From Actinomycetota bacterium (GTDB taxonomy: Bacteria > Actinomycetota > Acidimicrobiia > Acidimicrobiales > Ilumatobacteraceae), in assembly GCA_017856115.1 (NCBI GenBank), contig JAFMFM010000019.1:1-32860 (forward strand): a stretch of 32,860 nucleotides of DNA. The letters run 5' to 3'. This document shows positions 23,069 to 32,039 of this stretch, piece after piece (positions within the stretch are counted from its first letter, which is position 1; each line of letters starts with the position of its first letter). The position numbers were made by a program, and so were the translations under genes. Below the pieces are notes generated by a model. The model was given only the letters and a program-made list of their open reading frames with translations. It did no database searches and had not been told where the DNA came from.

Positions 23069-24595
23069 ATGACCCGTTACGCATTCCTCATCGACCAGGA
23101 CACCTGCATCGGATGCCACGCGTGCACCATCGCGTGCAAGTCGGAACACGACGTTCCGCTCGGGGTGAACCGCACCTGGGTGAAGTACATCGAAAAGGGA
23201 ACCTTCCCCGATTCTCGGCGCTTCTATTCGGTGAACCGCTGCAACCACTGCGAGGATGCGCCGTGCGTCAGCATTTGCCCCACAACCGCGTTGTACCACC
23301 GCGGCGACGGCATCGTCGACTTCGACGATTCCAATTGCATCGGCTGCAAGTCGTGCATGAATGCATGCCCGTACGACGCCCTCTACATCAATCCCGAGAC
23401 TCAAACCGCACATAAGTGCAACTTTTGCTCGCACCGTGTGGAGTTGAGCCTGGAGCCGAGCTGTGTGGTGGTGTGTCCGACGCAGTCCATCATCGCCGGC
23501 GATTTGGATGACCCCACGTCGAAGATCTCACAGATGATGAGCCGCCACGACACCAAGGTGCGCGCACCGGAGCAGGGCACCAAACCGCACGTGTTCTACA
23601 AGGGTGCCGACGAGGCGGCACTCGATCCGCTGCGTACCAAGATTGCCGACGACGGCATGATCTGGGCAGACACCACCGAGCATCATCCGTCCATCGCCGT
23701 CAGCACCGAAAGCATCGACTCCAATCTCGTGGCTCGCACCGCGTACACCACCAATCATCCGATGGCGTGGAAGGGGAAGGTGTCGGCCTATCTCGTCACC
23801 AAGGGTGTGGCAGGTGGTGCCTTCATGGTGGCCGGCTTGGCCGCACTCATGGGGCACCACGAAGAGCAGGCATTCATTGGGGTGTACACGCCGGTGATTG
23901 CCCTGGCGTTCGCTGCAATCACCGGTGTGCTGCTGATCGCCGACCTGAAGCAGCCGCTGCGGTTCTTCTATATCTTCACCCGCCCACAGTGGGGCTCCTG
24001 GCTGGTGAAGGGTGCGTTCATCCTTGCCGGTCTCGGTGGCCTTGGTTCGCTGTGGTTCCTGGCGGGCGTAACCAATTCATCCGACGTAGTGCGTTGGCTG
24101 GCGGTGCCCACCATCGTGTTCGGTGCCGGTACGGCTGGTTACACGGCGTGGCTGTTTGCCCAATGCGAGGGTCGCGATTTGTGGCAGACGCCGTTGATGT
24201 TGCCCGTGCTACTGGCGCAGGCAGTCACGGCCGGAGCGTCGGCCCTGATCATCCCGATCTCGTTGTTCGACGTCGACGCGGGGCTCGAATCGCTGGTGTT
24301 GTGGTCGCTCTTCGGCGGAGTAGTCGCACAGTTGGTGCTCGTCGCCATCGAGGTCACGTCACACGCCACGGTGTCGGTGGAGGTTGCCACGGCGATGATG
24401 ACGAAGGGAAAATACCGCGGGCGATTCTGGACCGGTGTCGTAGTGGGAATGGTGGCTGCGGGCGGTGTGGCACTGGCGGCGGCGCTGGCGGACAACACCA
24501 CCATTGGCGCAATTGCGGCGGTGCTTGCACTCGTCGGATTGGCCGCTTACGAAGACGCGTTCGTCCGCGCCGGACAATCGGTTCCATTGAGTTAA
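23069..24595 (+). CDS. Fused four-cluster ferredoxin and NrfD/PsrC-like membrane subunit (SoeBC-like)
   Basis: A 508-residue fusion. Residues 1-140 carry 16 Cys in four groups (C13/16/19/23, C58/61/66/70, C90/93/96/100, C117/120/132/136), the pattern of DmsB/PsrB/SoeB electron-transfer subunits with four [4Fe-4S] clusters. After a linker, residues about 235-505 form eight or so membrane helices; ADLKQPLRFFYIFTRPQWGS is typical of the NrfD/PsrC quinone-interacting subunit. In most known complexes these are two proteins. It starts 3 bases after the dioxygenase stop and is followed by the catalytic subunit. The complex would pass electrons from the molybdenum site to the quinone pool, with the FeS part on the cytoplasmic side. 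Confidence 0.88.
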   Translation: MTRYAFLIDQDTCIGCHACTIACKSEHDVPLGVNRTWVKYIEKGTFPDSRRFYSVNRCNHCEDAPCVSICPTTALYHRGDGIVDFDDSNCIGCKSCMNACPYDALYINPETQTAHKCNFCSHRVELSLEPSCVVVCPTQSIIAGDLDDPTSKISQMMSRHDTKVRAPEQGTKPHVFYKGADEAALDPLRTKIADDGMIWADTTEHHPSIAVSTESIDSNLVARTAYTTNHPMAWKGKVSAYLVTKGVAGGAFMVAGLAALMGHHEEQAFIGVYTPVIALAFAAITGVLLIADLKQPLRFFYIFTRPQWGSWLVKGAFILAGLGGLGSLWFLAGVTNSSDVVRWLAVPTIVFGAGTAGYTAWLFAQCEGRDLWQTPLMLPVLLAQAVTAGASALIIPISLFDVDAGLESLVLWSLFGGVVAQLVLVAIEVTSHATVSVEVATAMMTKGKYRGRFWTGVVVGMVAAGGVALAAALADNTTIGAIAAVLALVGLAAYEDAFVRAGQSVPLS

Positions 24596-24610
24596 CGACG
24601 GGAGACACAC

Positions 24611-27523
24611 GTGACACTTCGCGAACAGATCACCGGAGCCGCACTCGCCGACCTGCAGCGCTTGTTGCCGGGTTCATCACTCACCAACTACCCACCCGTC
24701 GAGCAATGGAGCGATTGGGTGGAGCTCGACTCCAAGGAGTGGGCACACGGCCGAAAGACCAAGCGCCGTTTCAGTCTCATTCCAACCACATGTTTCAACT
24801 GTGAGGCGTGCTGTGGTCTCCTGGCCTACGTCGACAAGGAAACCGGTGAAATCCAGAAGTTCGAGGGCAACCCGCATCATCCCGCCAGCCGAGGACGCAA
24901 CTGTGCCAAGGGTCCTGCCACCATCAACCAGGTACATGACGCCGACCGCATCCTCTATCCGTTGAAGCGAGCCGGTAAGCGCGGCGAAGGCAAGTGGGAG
25001 CGCATCGAATGGTCGCAGGCGCTCGAGGAAATCGGTGCTCGAATCGGCAAGGCCTTCCGCGAGAAGCGACACAAGGAAGTGATGTATCACGTGGGGCGTC
25101 CGGGCGACGACAGCTACATGGAGCGCGTGCTGCACGCTTGGGGCTTGGATGGCCACAACAGCCACACCAACATCTGTTCATCGGGTGCGCGCGTCGGGTA
25201 CGCAGCATGGATGGGATTCGACCGTCCGTCCGGCGATCACGCCAACGCCAAGGTGATCTTCCTCATCTCATCGCACCTCGAGGCCGGCCACTACTTCAAT
25301 CCGCACGCCCAGCGCATCATCGAGGGCAAGATGCGTGGTGCGAAGGTGATTTGCGTCGATCCGCGTCTTTCCAACACGGCGTCGATGAGCGACTACTGGT
25401 TGCCGGTGTGGCCGGGAACCGAAGCGTTCCTCTGTTTGGCCATCGCCCGGTTGCTGATCGAGAACGGCACGTGGGACCGTGAGTTCGTACGCCGCTGGGT
25501 GAACTGGGACGTCTTCCTCAAAGAAACTCGCCCCGACATGGAGTGCACGTTCGACAACCTGGCACCGGCCTTGCTCGATCTCTATGCCGACTACACACCC
25601 GAGCGAGCCCAGCACGTATGCGGCATCGATGCCGGGAAGATTCGGGAGATCGCCGAGCACATCGGCCGCGCGGTTCCCGGTCGTCTGTCGTCGCACAACT
25701 GGCGCGCATCAGCGGCCGGAAACGAAGGTGGTTGGCAAACGGCGCGAACGCTGTTCTTCCTCAACGTGTTGACGGGTTCGGTGGGAACCGAGGGTGGAAC
25801 CAGCCCCAACGGCTGGAACAAGTTCATCCCCGTGCCACCCAAGAACCCGCATCCGCACGGCGACTGGAACGAACTCACGTGGCCGAAGGAGTATCCGCTC
25901 ACGCACCACGAGCTGTCGATACTGCTACCTCACTTTCTGAAGGATGGTCGCGGCAAGTTGGACACGTACTTCACGCGCGTGTACAACCCGATTTGGACCA
26001 ACCCCGATGGCTTCACATGGTTGGAAGCCCTCACCAACGAGGACCTCGTTGGATGCCATGTGGCGCTTACGCCGATTTGGAGCGAGACGGCATGGTTTGC
26101 CGACTACGTCCTACCAATGGGTGTAGCAAGCGAACGGCACGACGTCGCGTCGTACGAGACGCACCTTGGACGTTGGATCGGTTTCCGTCAGCCCGTGATG
26201 AAGGCGTACGCCGAGCAACAGGGTAAGACGGTGAACCGAACGTACGAGGTGAATCCCGGCGAGGTGTGGGAAGAACACGAATTCTGGATTGACCTCTCGT
26301 GGAAGATCGACCCGGATGGCTCGCTCGGTATCCGCGAGCATTTCGAATCGATCAAACAGCCAGGGACGCCGCTGTCCATTGACGAGTACTACTCGCACTT
26401 GTTCGAACATTCCATTCCGGGATTGCCGGAAGCGGCCAAGCAAGAGGGACTCACGCCACTTTCGTACATGCGTAAATATGGTGCATTCGCCATTCCGGGA
26501 AACCAGGAGCAGGTGCACGAGCGTGTGGTGACGCCACAGGAACTCACCACCGCAAAAGCGGTACGCGATTCCCAGGGTGTGTACCGCGTACCCGGCACGG
26601 CCGGTATGCACGACACCATCGACGACGTCCACGGCCACATGCCGTTCATCGGTGACGGATCCGTTGGTGTGGACATCGAGGGTGAAGTGAAATTCGGGTT
26701 TCCGACACCGTCAAGGAAACTGGAGCTCTTTTCGCCCACCATGCGCGACTGGGGCTGGCCCGAATACGCATTGCCCACTTGGATACCGTCGCACGTGCAT
26801 TGGGAGAAGTTGAACTTCGAGAAGGGCGAGCGCATCCTGGTGCCCACGTTCCGCTTGCCGACGCTCATCCACACGCGCTCGGCGCAGGCGAAGTGGTTGG
26901 CAGAGCTCAGCCATGCACATCCGCTGTGGATCCATCCGAGCGACGCCGAAAAATTGAGTATCGACGTGAATGGTTTGGTACGCGTCACAACGCAAACCGG
27001 CTATTTCGTCATTCGTGCCTGGCGCACCGAAGGAATTCGCCCAGGTGTGGTTGCGGCATCACATCACATGGGCCGCTGGCGCCTGGACGAGAAAACCGGA
27101 ACCCCGGGTTGGACCGCAGGCGTCGTTGCGCTCTCCGGACCACAGCGTGGGTACGGCAACGGCGGCAAGTCCGACGACGGCGCGTGGCACATGCGACAGA
27201 CGCACGGCATCGAGCGATTCGACTCGCCGGACGCCGACTCGCAGCGAGTGTGGTGGAGTGATGCCGGTGTTCATCAGAATCTCACCTTCCCCGTGCAGCC
27301 GGACCCGATCTCGGGAATGCATTGCTGGCTGCAACACGTGACGGTGTCAGCCGCGCATCCGGACGATCGTTACGGCGACATCGCGGTGGACACCGGAAAA
27401 TCGATGGAGGTTTTCCACGAGTGGCTCGCCAAGACCCGACCGGGTCCCGGCCCTGGCGGACTCCGTCGACCATTGCACTTTGCCCGCCCCGTGAAGCCGA
27501 TCGCTTCCGCCTACAAGGCGTAG
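24611..27523 (+). CDS. Molybdopterin oxidoreductase, SoeA-like sulfite dehydrogenase catalytic subunit
   Basis: A 970-residue DMSO-reductase-family protein. Cys61, Cys64, Cys68 (CFNCEACC) and Cys98 (RGRNCAKG) bind the proximal [4Fe-4S] cluster; NICSSGARVGY at about 187-197 includes Cys189, a plausible Mo ligand; the C-terminal dinucleotide-binding domain runs from about 740 (VPTFRLPTLIHTRSA). There is no Tat signal, so the enzyme is cytoplasmic, which favours SoeA (sulfite to sulfate) over periplasmic PsrA, PhsA or TtrA. The partner is the fused FeS/NrfD subunit just upstream (15-base gap), and a TorD-type chaperone lies downstream. GTG start with a GGGAG ribosome binding site. A polysulfide or thiosulfate reductase acting in reverse is the main alternative; the dioxygenase context supports sulfite oxidation. 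Confidence 0.85.
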   Translation: MTLREQITGAALADLQRLLPGSSLTNYPPVEQWSDWVELDSKEWAHGRKTKRRFSLIPTTCFNCEACCGLLAYVDKETGEIQKFEGNPHHPASRGRNCAKGPATINQVHDADRILYPLKRAGKRGEGKWERIEWSQALEEIGARIGKAFREKRHKEVMYHVGRPGDDSYMERVLHAWGLDGHNSHTNICSSGARVGYAAWMGFDRPSGDHANAKVIFLISSHLEAGHYFNPHAQRIIEGKMRGAKVICVDPRLSNTASMSDYWLPVWPGTEAFLCLAIARLLIENGTWDREFVRRWVNWDVFLKETRPDMECTFDNLAPALLDLYADYTPERAQHVCGIDAGKIREIAEHIGRAVPGRLSSHNWRASAAGNEGGWQTARTLFFLNVLTGSVGTEGGTSPNGWNKFIPVPPKNPHPHGDWNELTWPKEYPLTHHELSILLPHFLKDGRGKLDTYFTRVYNPIWTNPDGFTWLEALTNEDLVGCHVALTPIWSETAWFADYVLPMGVASERHDVASYETHLGRWIGFRQPVMKAYAEQQGKTVNRTYEVNPGEVWEEHEFWIDLSWKIDPDGSLGIREHFESIKQPGTPLSIDEYYSHLFEHSIPGLPEAAKQEGLTPLSYMRKYGAFAIPGNQEQVHERVVTPQELTTAKAVRDSQGVYRVPGTAGMHDTIDDVHGHMPFIGDGSVGVDIEGEVKFGFPTPSRKLELFSPTMRDWGWPEYALPTWIPSHVHWEKLNFEKGERILVPTFRLPTLIHTRSAQAKWLAELSHAHPLWIHPSDAEKLSIDVNGLVRVTTQTGYFVIRAWRTEGIRPGVVAASHHMGRWRLDEKTGTPGWTAGVVALSGPQRGYGNGGKSDDGAWHMRQTHGIERFDSPDADSQRVWWSDAGVHQNLTFPVQPDPISGMHCWLQHVTVSAAHPDDRYGDIAVDTGKSMEVFHEWLAKTRPGPGPGGLRRPLHFARPVKPIASAYKA

Positions 27524-27558
27524 CGGTTCGGCGCGGTCGTTAGCGTTCGTTCTCGCGG

Positions 27559-28626
27559 ATGACCGTCGACCTCGCCGAGCGCGCCGAACGTCGCGCTGCG
27601 TTTGCCGCATTGGCTGGTGCACTGCTCTTGAGCGAGCCCGGACCTCAAACCGCAGCATTGGTTGCCCAAGTGCCCGAGCTTCAGGCATTGGGTCTCGCCG
27701 CCACGTCGGTGGAATACGAGCGGATATTTCTGCGAACCGTCCCGCCGTACGAGAGTGTGTTTCGCTCCGACTCCGCCGAGCGCGGGGGAGTCGTGTCGTC
27801 CCGTGTCGCCGACCATTTCGACGACATCGGATTCGACGAGCATCGAACCGCTCGCTGGCGCGTGGCCGGGCCGGATCATCTGGGTTTGGAACTTCGTGCG
27901 CACTCGTTTTTGATCGGGCTGGAAGCAGCGGCATGGAAGGGTGAACGACCAGACGAAGGGACTCGGCACGTCGAGGCCCAACGACGGTTATTCGCCGATC
28001 ATCTGGGGTGGTGGGCCAATCACGCACTGAACGCCATCAAATCTGCGGGGCGCGGCACGGCATACGAAGGATTGGCCCATGCCATCTCGCAGTTCCTCGC
28101 CGACGAGGCGGATCTGCTGCGACCACTGCCATTGCTCGACACCTCGCAACTTCCCGAGTCGCCTCCCATCGCAAGGATGGGTCCACGCCGGCTGGCACGA
28201 CATCTCCTGGCGCCTGCCCGTTGCGGCGTGTGGTTGGGTGCCGACGACATCGCACCTGCGGCCCAACGTCTTGGATTTCCGTGGCGACCGATGGACGGTC
28301 GACAAAATCTGGTGCCGTTGGTTGCGGCTGCTTTCGATGCAGGGGAGATCGACGAATTGGTTGGCCCGTGGAAGACGATGTCGAGTACGGCAGCCGAACA
28401 TTATGGTGCACGTGCCGTCGAACAACCGGGACTCGAACTGGTGTGGCGGCACTTCGAACGTCTCGCTCGTGACAATGCGGACCTGCTTTCATCCGTCGGA
28501 GGTCGAGCGATGTCGTCGGATGACGACGAAGAAATCGTCGTTCGAATCTCCGGAGCGGGGGCCCGCAATGCACTGGACTCGCTTCGCAGTCAGGGTTTTG
28601 CAGCGGAGGTCGTCGACGGCGAGTAG
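27559..28626 (+). CDS. TorD-family molybdoenzyme chaperone with C-terminal extension
   Basis: A 355-residue protein. The first 200 residues are all-helical and carry the TorD landmarks EYERIFLRTVPPYESVF and DHLGLELRAHSFLIGLEAAA; such chaperones help insert the molybdenum cofactor into their enzyme, here the SoeA-like subunit encoded 35 bases upstream. TorD proteins normally have about 200 residues. The extra 150 consist of a segment with LAPARCGVWLGADDIAPAAQ (about 210-310) and a short alpha/beta tail (EEIVVRISGAGARNALDSLR) that I cannot place. No cysteine cluster or membrane segment is seen. Fourth gene of the oxidation operon. Confidence 0.82.
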   Translation: MTVDLAERAERRAAFAALAGALLLSEPGPQTAALVAQVPELQALGLAATSVEYERIFLRTVPPYESVFRSDSAERGGVVSSRVADHFDDIGFDEHRTARWRVAGPDHLGLELRAHSFLIGLEAAAWKGERPDEGTRHVEAQRRLFADHLGWWANHALNAIKSAGRGTAYEGLAHAISQFLADEADLLRPLPLLDTSQLPESPPIARMGPRRLARHLLAPARCGVWLGADDIAPAAQRLGFPWRPMDGRQNLVPLVAAAFDAGEIDELVGPWKTMSSTAAEHYGARAVEQPGLELVWRHFERLARDNADLLSSVGGRAMSSDDDEEIVVRISGAGARNALDSLRSQGFAAEVVDGE

Positions 28627-28637
28627 CGTGACGCCTC

Positions 28638-29186
28638 GTGACAACACGCGTCATCGTCGTATCGGGAAGTTTGCGTTCGGCGTCGTTCACCACGGCATTG
28701 TGCCGTGCCGTCATTGCCGAGTCCTCCCGCGGTTTCGGCGCTTCGGGTGATGTGGAATTCGTTCTGCGCGATTACGTGCGCGCGTTGCCGATCTACGACG
28801 GCGACCTCGACACCGACACTCCGCCTTCGGTGGTGGCCGATATGCGGCATGAATTGACCGAGTGCCACGCCGTGCTCATCGGTACCCCGGAATACAACTA
28901 CAACATTCCCGGCGGTTTGAAGAACTTCATCGACTGGGCATCGCGCCCGTTCGCCAAGCACTCACTGATTGGTCGCCGAATGGGCGTGTTCGGCTGTGCG
29001 CCGGGTGATCGTGGCGGCAAGGCGTCGGTGGAATATCTGCGCAACATGATTCCACTTTTCGGGGCAACGCTGATTGGGCCGGAGTTGCTGTTCCCAAAAA
29101 TCAACACCCTGATTGCGGCCGACGGAACGGTGGATGCTTCGGTGATGGGGCCGCTGTCGGCTCTCGCTCGCGAACTCGCCGCGTAG
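28638..29186 (+). CDS. NADPH-dependent FMN reductase family protein
   Basis: A 182-residue flavodoxin-like protein. The FMN phosphate loop is SGSLRSASFT near residue 9, and the isoalloxazine loop TPEYNYNIPGGLKNFIDWAS near residue 83 is the family signature. These enzymes reduce FMN, quinones or azo compounds with NAD(P)H. It begins with GTG 11 bases after the TorD-like gene and is probably the last gene of the operon. It could supply reduced flavin to an enzyme in the region, such as a flavin-dependent sulfur monooxygenase, but none is seen in this operon. It is convergent with folE, only 19 bases away. Confidence 0.87.
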   Translation: MTTRVIVVSGSLRSASFTTALCRAVIAESSRGFGASGDVEFVLRDYVRALPIYDGDLDTDTPPSVVADMRHELTECHAVLIGTPEYNYNIPGGLKNFIDWASRPFAKHSLIGRRMGVFGCAPGDRGGKASVEYLRNMIPLFGATLIGPELLFPKINTLIAADGTVDASVMGPLSALARELAA

Positions 29187-29205
29187 GCGATAGCGCGCGG
29201 CGCCG

Positions 29206-29802
29206 TTACGACAGGTGGCTGCTGAGCAGCCGCAGGAATTCGCTGCGTGTCGGTTCGTGTTCGAATGCGCCACAGAAGGCCGACGTGGTGGTCACCGAGT
29301 TCTGTTTTTCGACCCCGCGCATCATCATGCACAAGTGCTTGGCTTCGATGACCACGGCGACACCGAGCGGGCTGAGGGCCTCCTGGAATGCATCGCGAAT
29401 CTGTGTGGTGAGTCGCTCCTGCACCTGTAGTCGTCGAGCACAGACGTCGACCACCCGTGCAACCTTGGACAGCCCCGTGATATAGCCGTTCGGAATGTAT
29501 GCAACGTGCGCCTTTCCGTAGAAGGGGATCATGTGGTGTTCGCAGAGGCTGTACATTTCCACGTCCTTCACGATCACCATCTCTTGCACGCTCTCGGTGA
29601 AGATTGCTCCCCGGATGATCTCCACGGGATCGTGACCCTGGCCCTGGGTGAGGAACTGCATCGCTTTGGCCACGCGTTCCGGGGTCTTGAGGAGACCCTC
29701 ACGGTTCGAATCCTCCCCGATGAGATCGAGAATGTCCTTGTACGCCGCTGCCAGGCCACTGGTGGTTGCTTCGTCGTAAGTTTCGATCTTCCTGTAGGCC
29801 AT
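29206..29802 (-). CDS. folE: GTP cyclohydrolase I
   Basis: A 198-residue enzyme that converts GTP to 7,8-dihydroneopterin triphosphate. Family landmarks: [19 protein letters not shown] near the N-terminus, the zinc ligands in [11 protein letters not shown] and [11 protein letters not shown], and [20 protein letters not shown]. All zinc and substrate residues I can recognise are present; the length equals the usual type I enzyme. A GAAAGGA ribosome binding site precedes the ATG. It is last in a three-gene minus-strand operon (SDR, PTPS, folE), which directs its product to tetrahydrobiopterin rather than, or besides, folate. Confidence 0.95.
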   Translation of the reverse strand: MAYRKIETYDEATTSGLAAAYKDILDLIGEDSNREGLLKTPERVAKAMQFLTQGQGHDPVEIIRGAIFTESVQEMVIVKDVEMYSLCEHHMIPFYGKAHVAYIPNGYITGLSKVARVVDVCARRLQVQERLTTQIRDAFQEALSPLGVAVVIEAKHLCMMMRGVEKQNSVTTTSAFCGAFEHEPTRSEFLRLLSSHLS

Positions 29803-29852
29803 GGCTCGTCCTTTCGGGTTGGTGTTGTCGCCTTCGGCGTATGTGGGGTCGC

Positions 29853-30299
29853 TCAGTTGATTGTGGCGACGATGTCGGCAGGGAACTGCACGATGTTGCG
29901 CGGGGTCTCGGCCAGGATCACGTGCACGTCGAGATGCTCCGGAATGTGCGGGCGCAGGAGCCCATGAATGACCATGGCGATGTTCTCGGCGGTGGGATTG
30001 ACGGTGTTGAATTCTGGGACGTCGATGTTGAGAAACTTGTGATCAAGCCGATCGAGCACGTGTTGCTTGATGGTGGTGGAGAGCACGCCCAAATCCATTA
30101 CATAGCCAACGACGGGATCCACCGGTCCGCAGACGCGAACGGTGAGTTCGTAGTTGTGGCCATGACCGTTCGGATTGTTGCACTTGCCGTACAAGGCGGC
30201 ATTCTCGGCATCACTGAGGCTCGGATTGTGAATGCGATGGGCGGCGTTGAAATGCTCATGTCGGTACACGGCAACACGTGGCACGTTCGCGGCACTCAT
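29853..30299 (-). CDS. 6-pyruvoyl-tetrahydropterin synthase (PTPS)
   Basis: A 148-residue zinc enzyme of the PTPS/QueD family. It has the signature [19 protein letters not shown], with the [11 protein letters not shown] form of animal PTPS rather than the shorter CxxxHGH form usual for QueD, plus [20 protein letters not shown] and the late AETPRN segment, all colinear with human PTPS. It turns dihydroneopterin triphosphate into 6-pyruvoyl-tetrahydropterin. The ATG at 30299 has a GAGAAG ribosome binding site; the GTG two codons before is less likely. It lies 31 bases after an SDR and 50 bases before folE. No queC, queE or queF is nearby, which argues against queuosine synthesis. Confidence 0.88.
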   Translation of the reverse strand: MSAANVPRVAVYRHEHFNAAHRIHNPSLSDAENAALYGKCNNPNGHGHNYELTVRVCGPVDPVVGYVMDLGVLSTTIKQHVLDRLDHKFLNIDVPEFNTVNPTAENIAMVIHGLLRPHIPEHLDVHVILAETPRNIVQFPADIVATIN

Positions 30300-30330
30300 G
30301 GGCACTTCTCAGGCTACGAGTAATCCTCGG

Positions 30331-31095
30331 TCATGAAACGATCTCCACGCCGCCGCCCGGATGTTCGATGATCCAGCGTCGCAGTGAAGCGACGGCCGCA
30401 GGTGCAGGCATCGCAAGCACCCATCCGGCGCGTGCATCGAGCGCTCCATCGGCGATCTTCATCACCAGTGCCGCAACGTCGGCAGGTTGCAACGTGGATG
30501 ACAACCCATCGACCGATGCAATTCCCTCGGGCATCAACGAACGATGCAGTGGAGTATCCACCACTCCCGGAGCCACCGTGAATGCGCGCACGCCGTGCGG
30601 CTCGCCTTCGGCGTTTGCCACCACGGTCAACAAGTGCAGGGCCGATTTCGACGACGCATAGGCAAAGAATCCCGGGAACGGATCCAGTTGGGCGAGTGAC
30701 GACACGTTCACGATTCGTGCATCGCCGTGCGCACACAGCGTCGACCACAAGGTGTGAATTGCGGTGGCCGGCGCATGCACGTTGAGGTCGTGCATTGCGC
30801 GAAATTGCTCGGGCGTGGTGTCGGCGATGGACATCACCTTGGCCGATCCGGCGTTGTTGACGAGCAGATCGATTCTCCCGTGGGTGTCGGCGATCTGTCG
30901 GAGTACTGCGGCGAACACCGTGTCATCCGTTATGTCGCACGCGTGTGGCTGGAATCGCTCGCCGAGGGCGCGGTGAAGCGCGGCGAGCTTGTCTGCGTCT
31001 CGTGCTATTCCGGCAACCGAGTGTCCAGTCTTGACCAATGCTTTAACGATGGCTGCACCGATTCCCGTCGACGCACCCGTGACGATGGCGAACAT
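30331..31095 (-). CDS. Short-chain dehydrogenase/reductase, candidate sepiapterin reductase
   Basis: A 254-residue NAD(P)-dependent SDR. The cofactor loop is [11 protein letters not shown] at the N-terminus; NNAGSAKV, the Ser in [10 protein letters not shown], the Tyr/Lys pair in [11 protein letters not shown] and [12 protein letters not shown] follow in order. By sequence alone it is a general SDR. Its position as first gene of the SDR-PTPS-folE operon suggests reduction of 6-pyruvoyl-tetrahydropterin, the final step to tetrahydrobiopterin, performed by sepiapterin reductase, itself an SDR. The start is divergent from the aldolase gene with only 35 bases between the two ATG codons, so the promoters overlap. 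Confidence 0.8.
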   Translation of the reverse strand: MFAIVTGASTGIGAAIVKALVKTGHSVAGIARDADKLAALHRALGERFQPHACDITDDTVFAAVLRQIADTHGRIDLLVNNAGSAKVMSIADTTPEQFRAMHDLNVHAPATAIHTLWSTLCAHGDARIVNVSSLAQLDPFPGFFAYASSKSALHLLTVVANAEGEPHGVRAFTVAPGVVDTPLHRSLMPEGIASVDGLSSTLQPADVAALVMKIADGALDARAGWVLAMPAPAAVASLRRWIIEHPGGGVEIVS

Positions 31096-31130
31096 GGGTT
31101 CACACTATTCTTCGAGGGGAGGAACAACCG

Positions 31131-32024
31131 ATGGCAATCAACCCGCAACAACTGGATCGTATGCGCAACGGAAGGGGTTTCATCGCGGCTCTCGACCAGA
31201 GCGGTGGAAGCACGCCCAAGGCACTCGCGCTGTACGGCATCGCCGAGTCGGAATATTCGGGTGAAGCTCAGATGTTCGATCTCATTCACGCGATGCGAAC
31301 TCGGATGATCAAGAGCCCGGCATTCTCGGGTGACCGTGTGCTCGGCGCGATTTTGTTCGAGGGCACCATGGATCGCGAGATCGACGGCGTGGGAAGCGCC
31401 ACCTATCTGTGGGAAAACAAACAGGTGGTTCCCTTCCTCAAGGTCGACAAGGGTTTGGCTGATGAAGGCAACGGTGTGCAGTTGATGAAACCGATGCCCG
31501 ACCTCGATGGGCTGCTCGGTCGCGCAGTCGGCAAGGGAATATTCGGTACCAAGATGCGTTCGGTCATCAAGTTGGCGAATCGCGATGGAATCGTCGCGGT
31601 GGTGGCGCAGCAATTCGCCGTCGGTCGCCAGATCATCGGTCATGGCCTCGTTCCGATCATCGAGCCGGAGGTGGACATCAAGAGTCCACAAAAGGCGGAA
31701 GCGGAATCGATGCTCCGCGACGCCATTGTGGCCGAACTGGACAAGCAACCCCAGTCACAGCCGGTGATGTTGAAGCTCACCCTGCCGTCGACGGCAAACT
31801 TCTACGCGAATCTCATCGCCCACCCGAGCGTGTTGCGTGTCGTTGCACTGTCGGGCGGCTATTCGCGCGACGATGCCAACCGGAAACTCGGCGAAAACCA
31901 CGGCATGATCGCAAGTTTTTCGCGCGCCCTCACCGAAGGACTGTCGGCCAAACAGAGCGACGCCGATTTCAACGCGAGGTTGGACGCCGCCATCGCGGGA
32001 ATCTACGCCGCTTCCATCACCTGA
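31131..32024 (+). CDS. Fructose-bisphosphate aldolase, class I
   Basis: A 297-residue Schiff-base aldolase that splits fructose 1,6-bisphosphate in glycolysis. Landmarks of the class: [17 protein letters not shown] near residue 15, [48 protein letters not shown] and MLKLTLPS with the expected catalytic Lys; [13 protein letters not shown] lies near the C-terminus. The length matches the compact bacterial class I type, not the 360-residue animal enzyme. A strong GGGGAGGA ribosome binding site precedes the ATG. Transcribed away from the pterin operon. Confidence 0.93.
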   Translation: MAINPQQLDRMRNGRGFIAALDQSGGSTPKALALYGIAESEYSGEAQMFDLIHAMRTRMIKSPAFSGDRVLGAILFEGTMDREIDGVGSATYLWENKQVVPFLKVDKGLADEGNGVQLMKPMPDLDGLLGRAVGKGIFGTKMRSVIKLANRDGIVAVVAQQFAVGRQIIGHGLVPIIEPEVDIKSPQKAEAESMLRDAIVAELDKQPQSQPVMLKLTLPSTANFYANLIAHPSVLRVVALSGGYSRDDANRKLGENHGMIASFSRALTEGLSAKQSDADFNARLDAAIAGIYAASIT

Positions 32025-32039
32025 CGTTTTCGTCGTTCT

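Noticed and set aside
24611-27523. Periplasmic polysulfide, thiosulfate or tetrathionate reductase
   Set aside because: No Tat signal precedes the FeS motif, and the operon starts with a persulfide dioxygenase; sulfite oxidation fits better, though phylogeny should decide.
29853-30299. QueD (6-carboxy-tetrahydropterin synthase) of queuosine synthesis
   Set aside because: The [11 protein letters not shown] and [13 protein letters not shown] segments follow the PTPS form, and no queuosine genes are adjacent.
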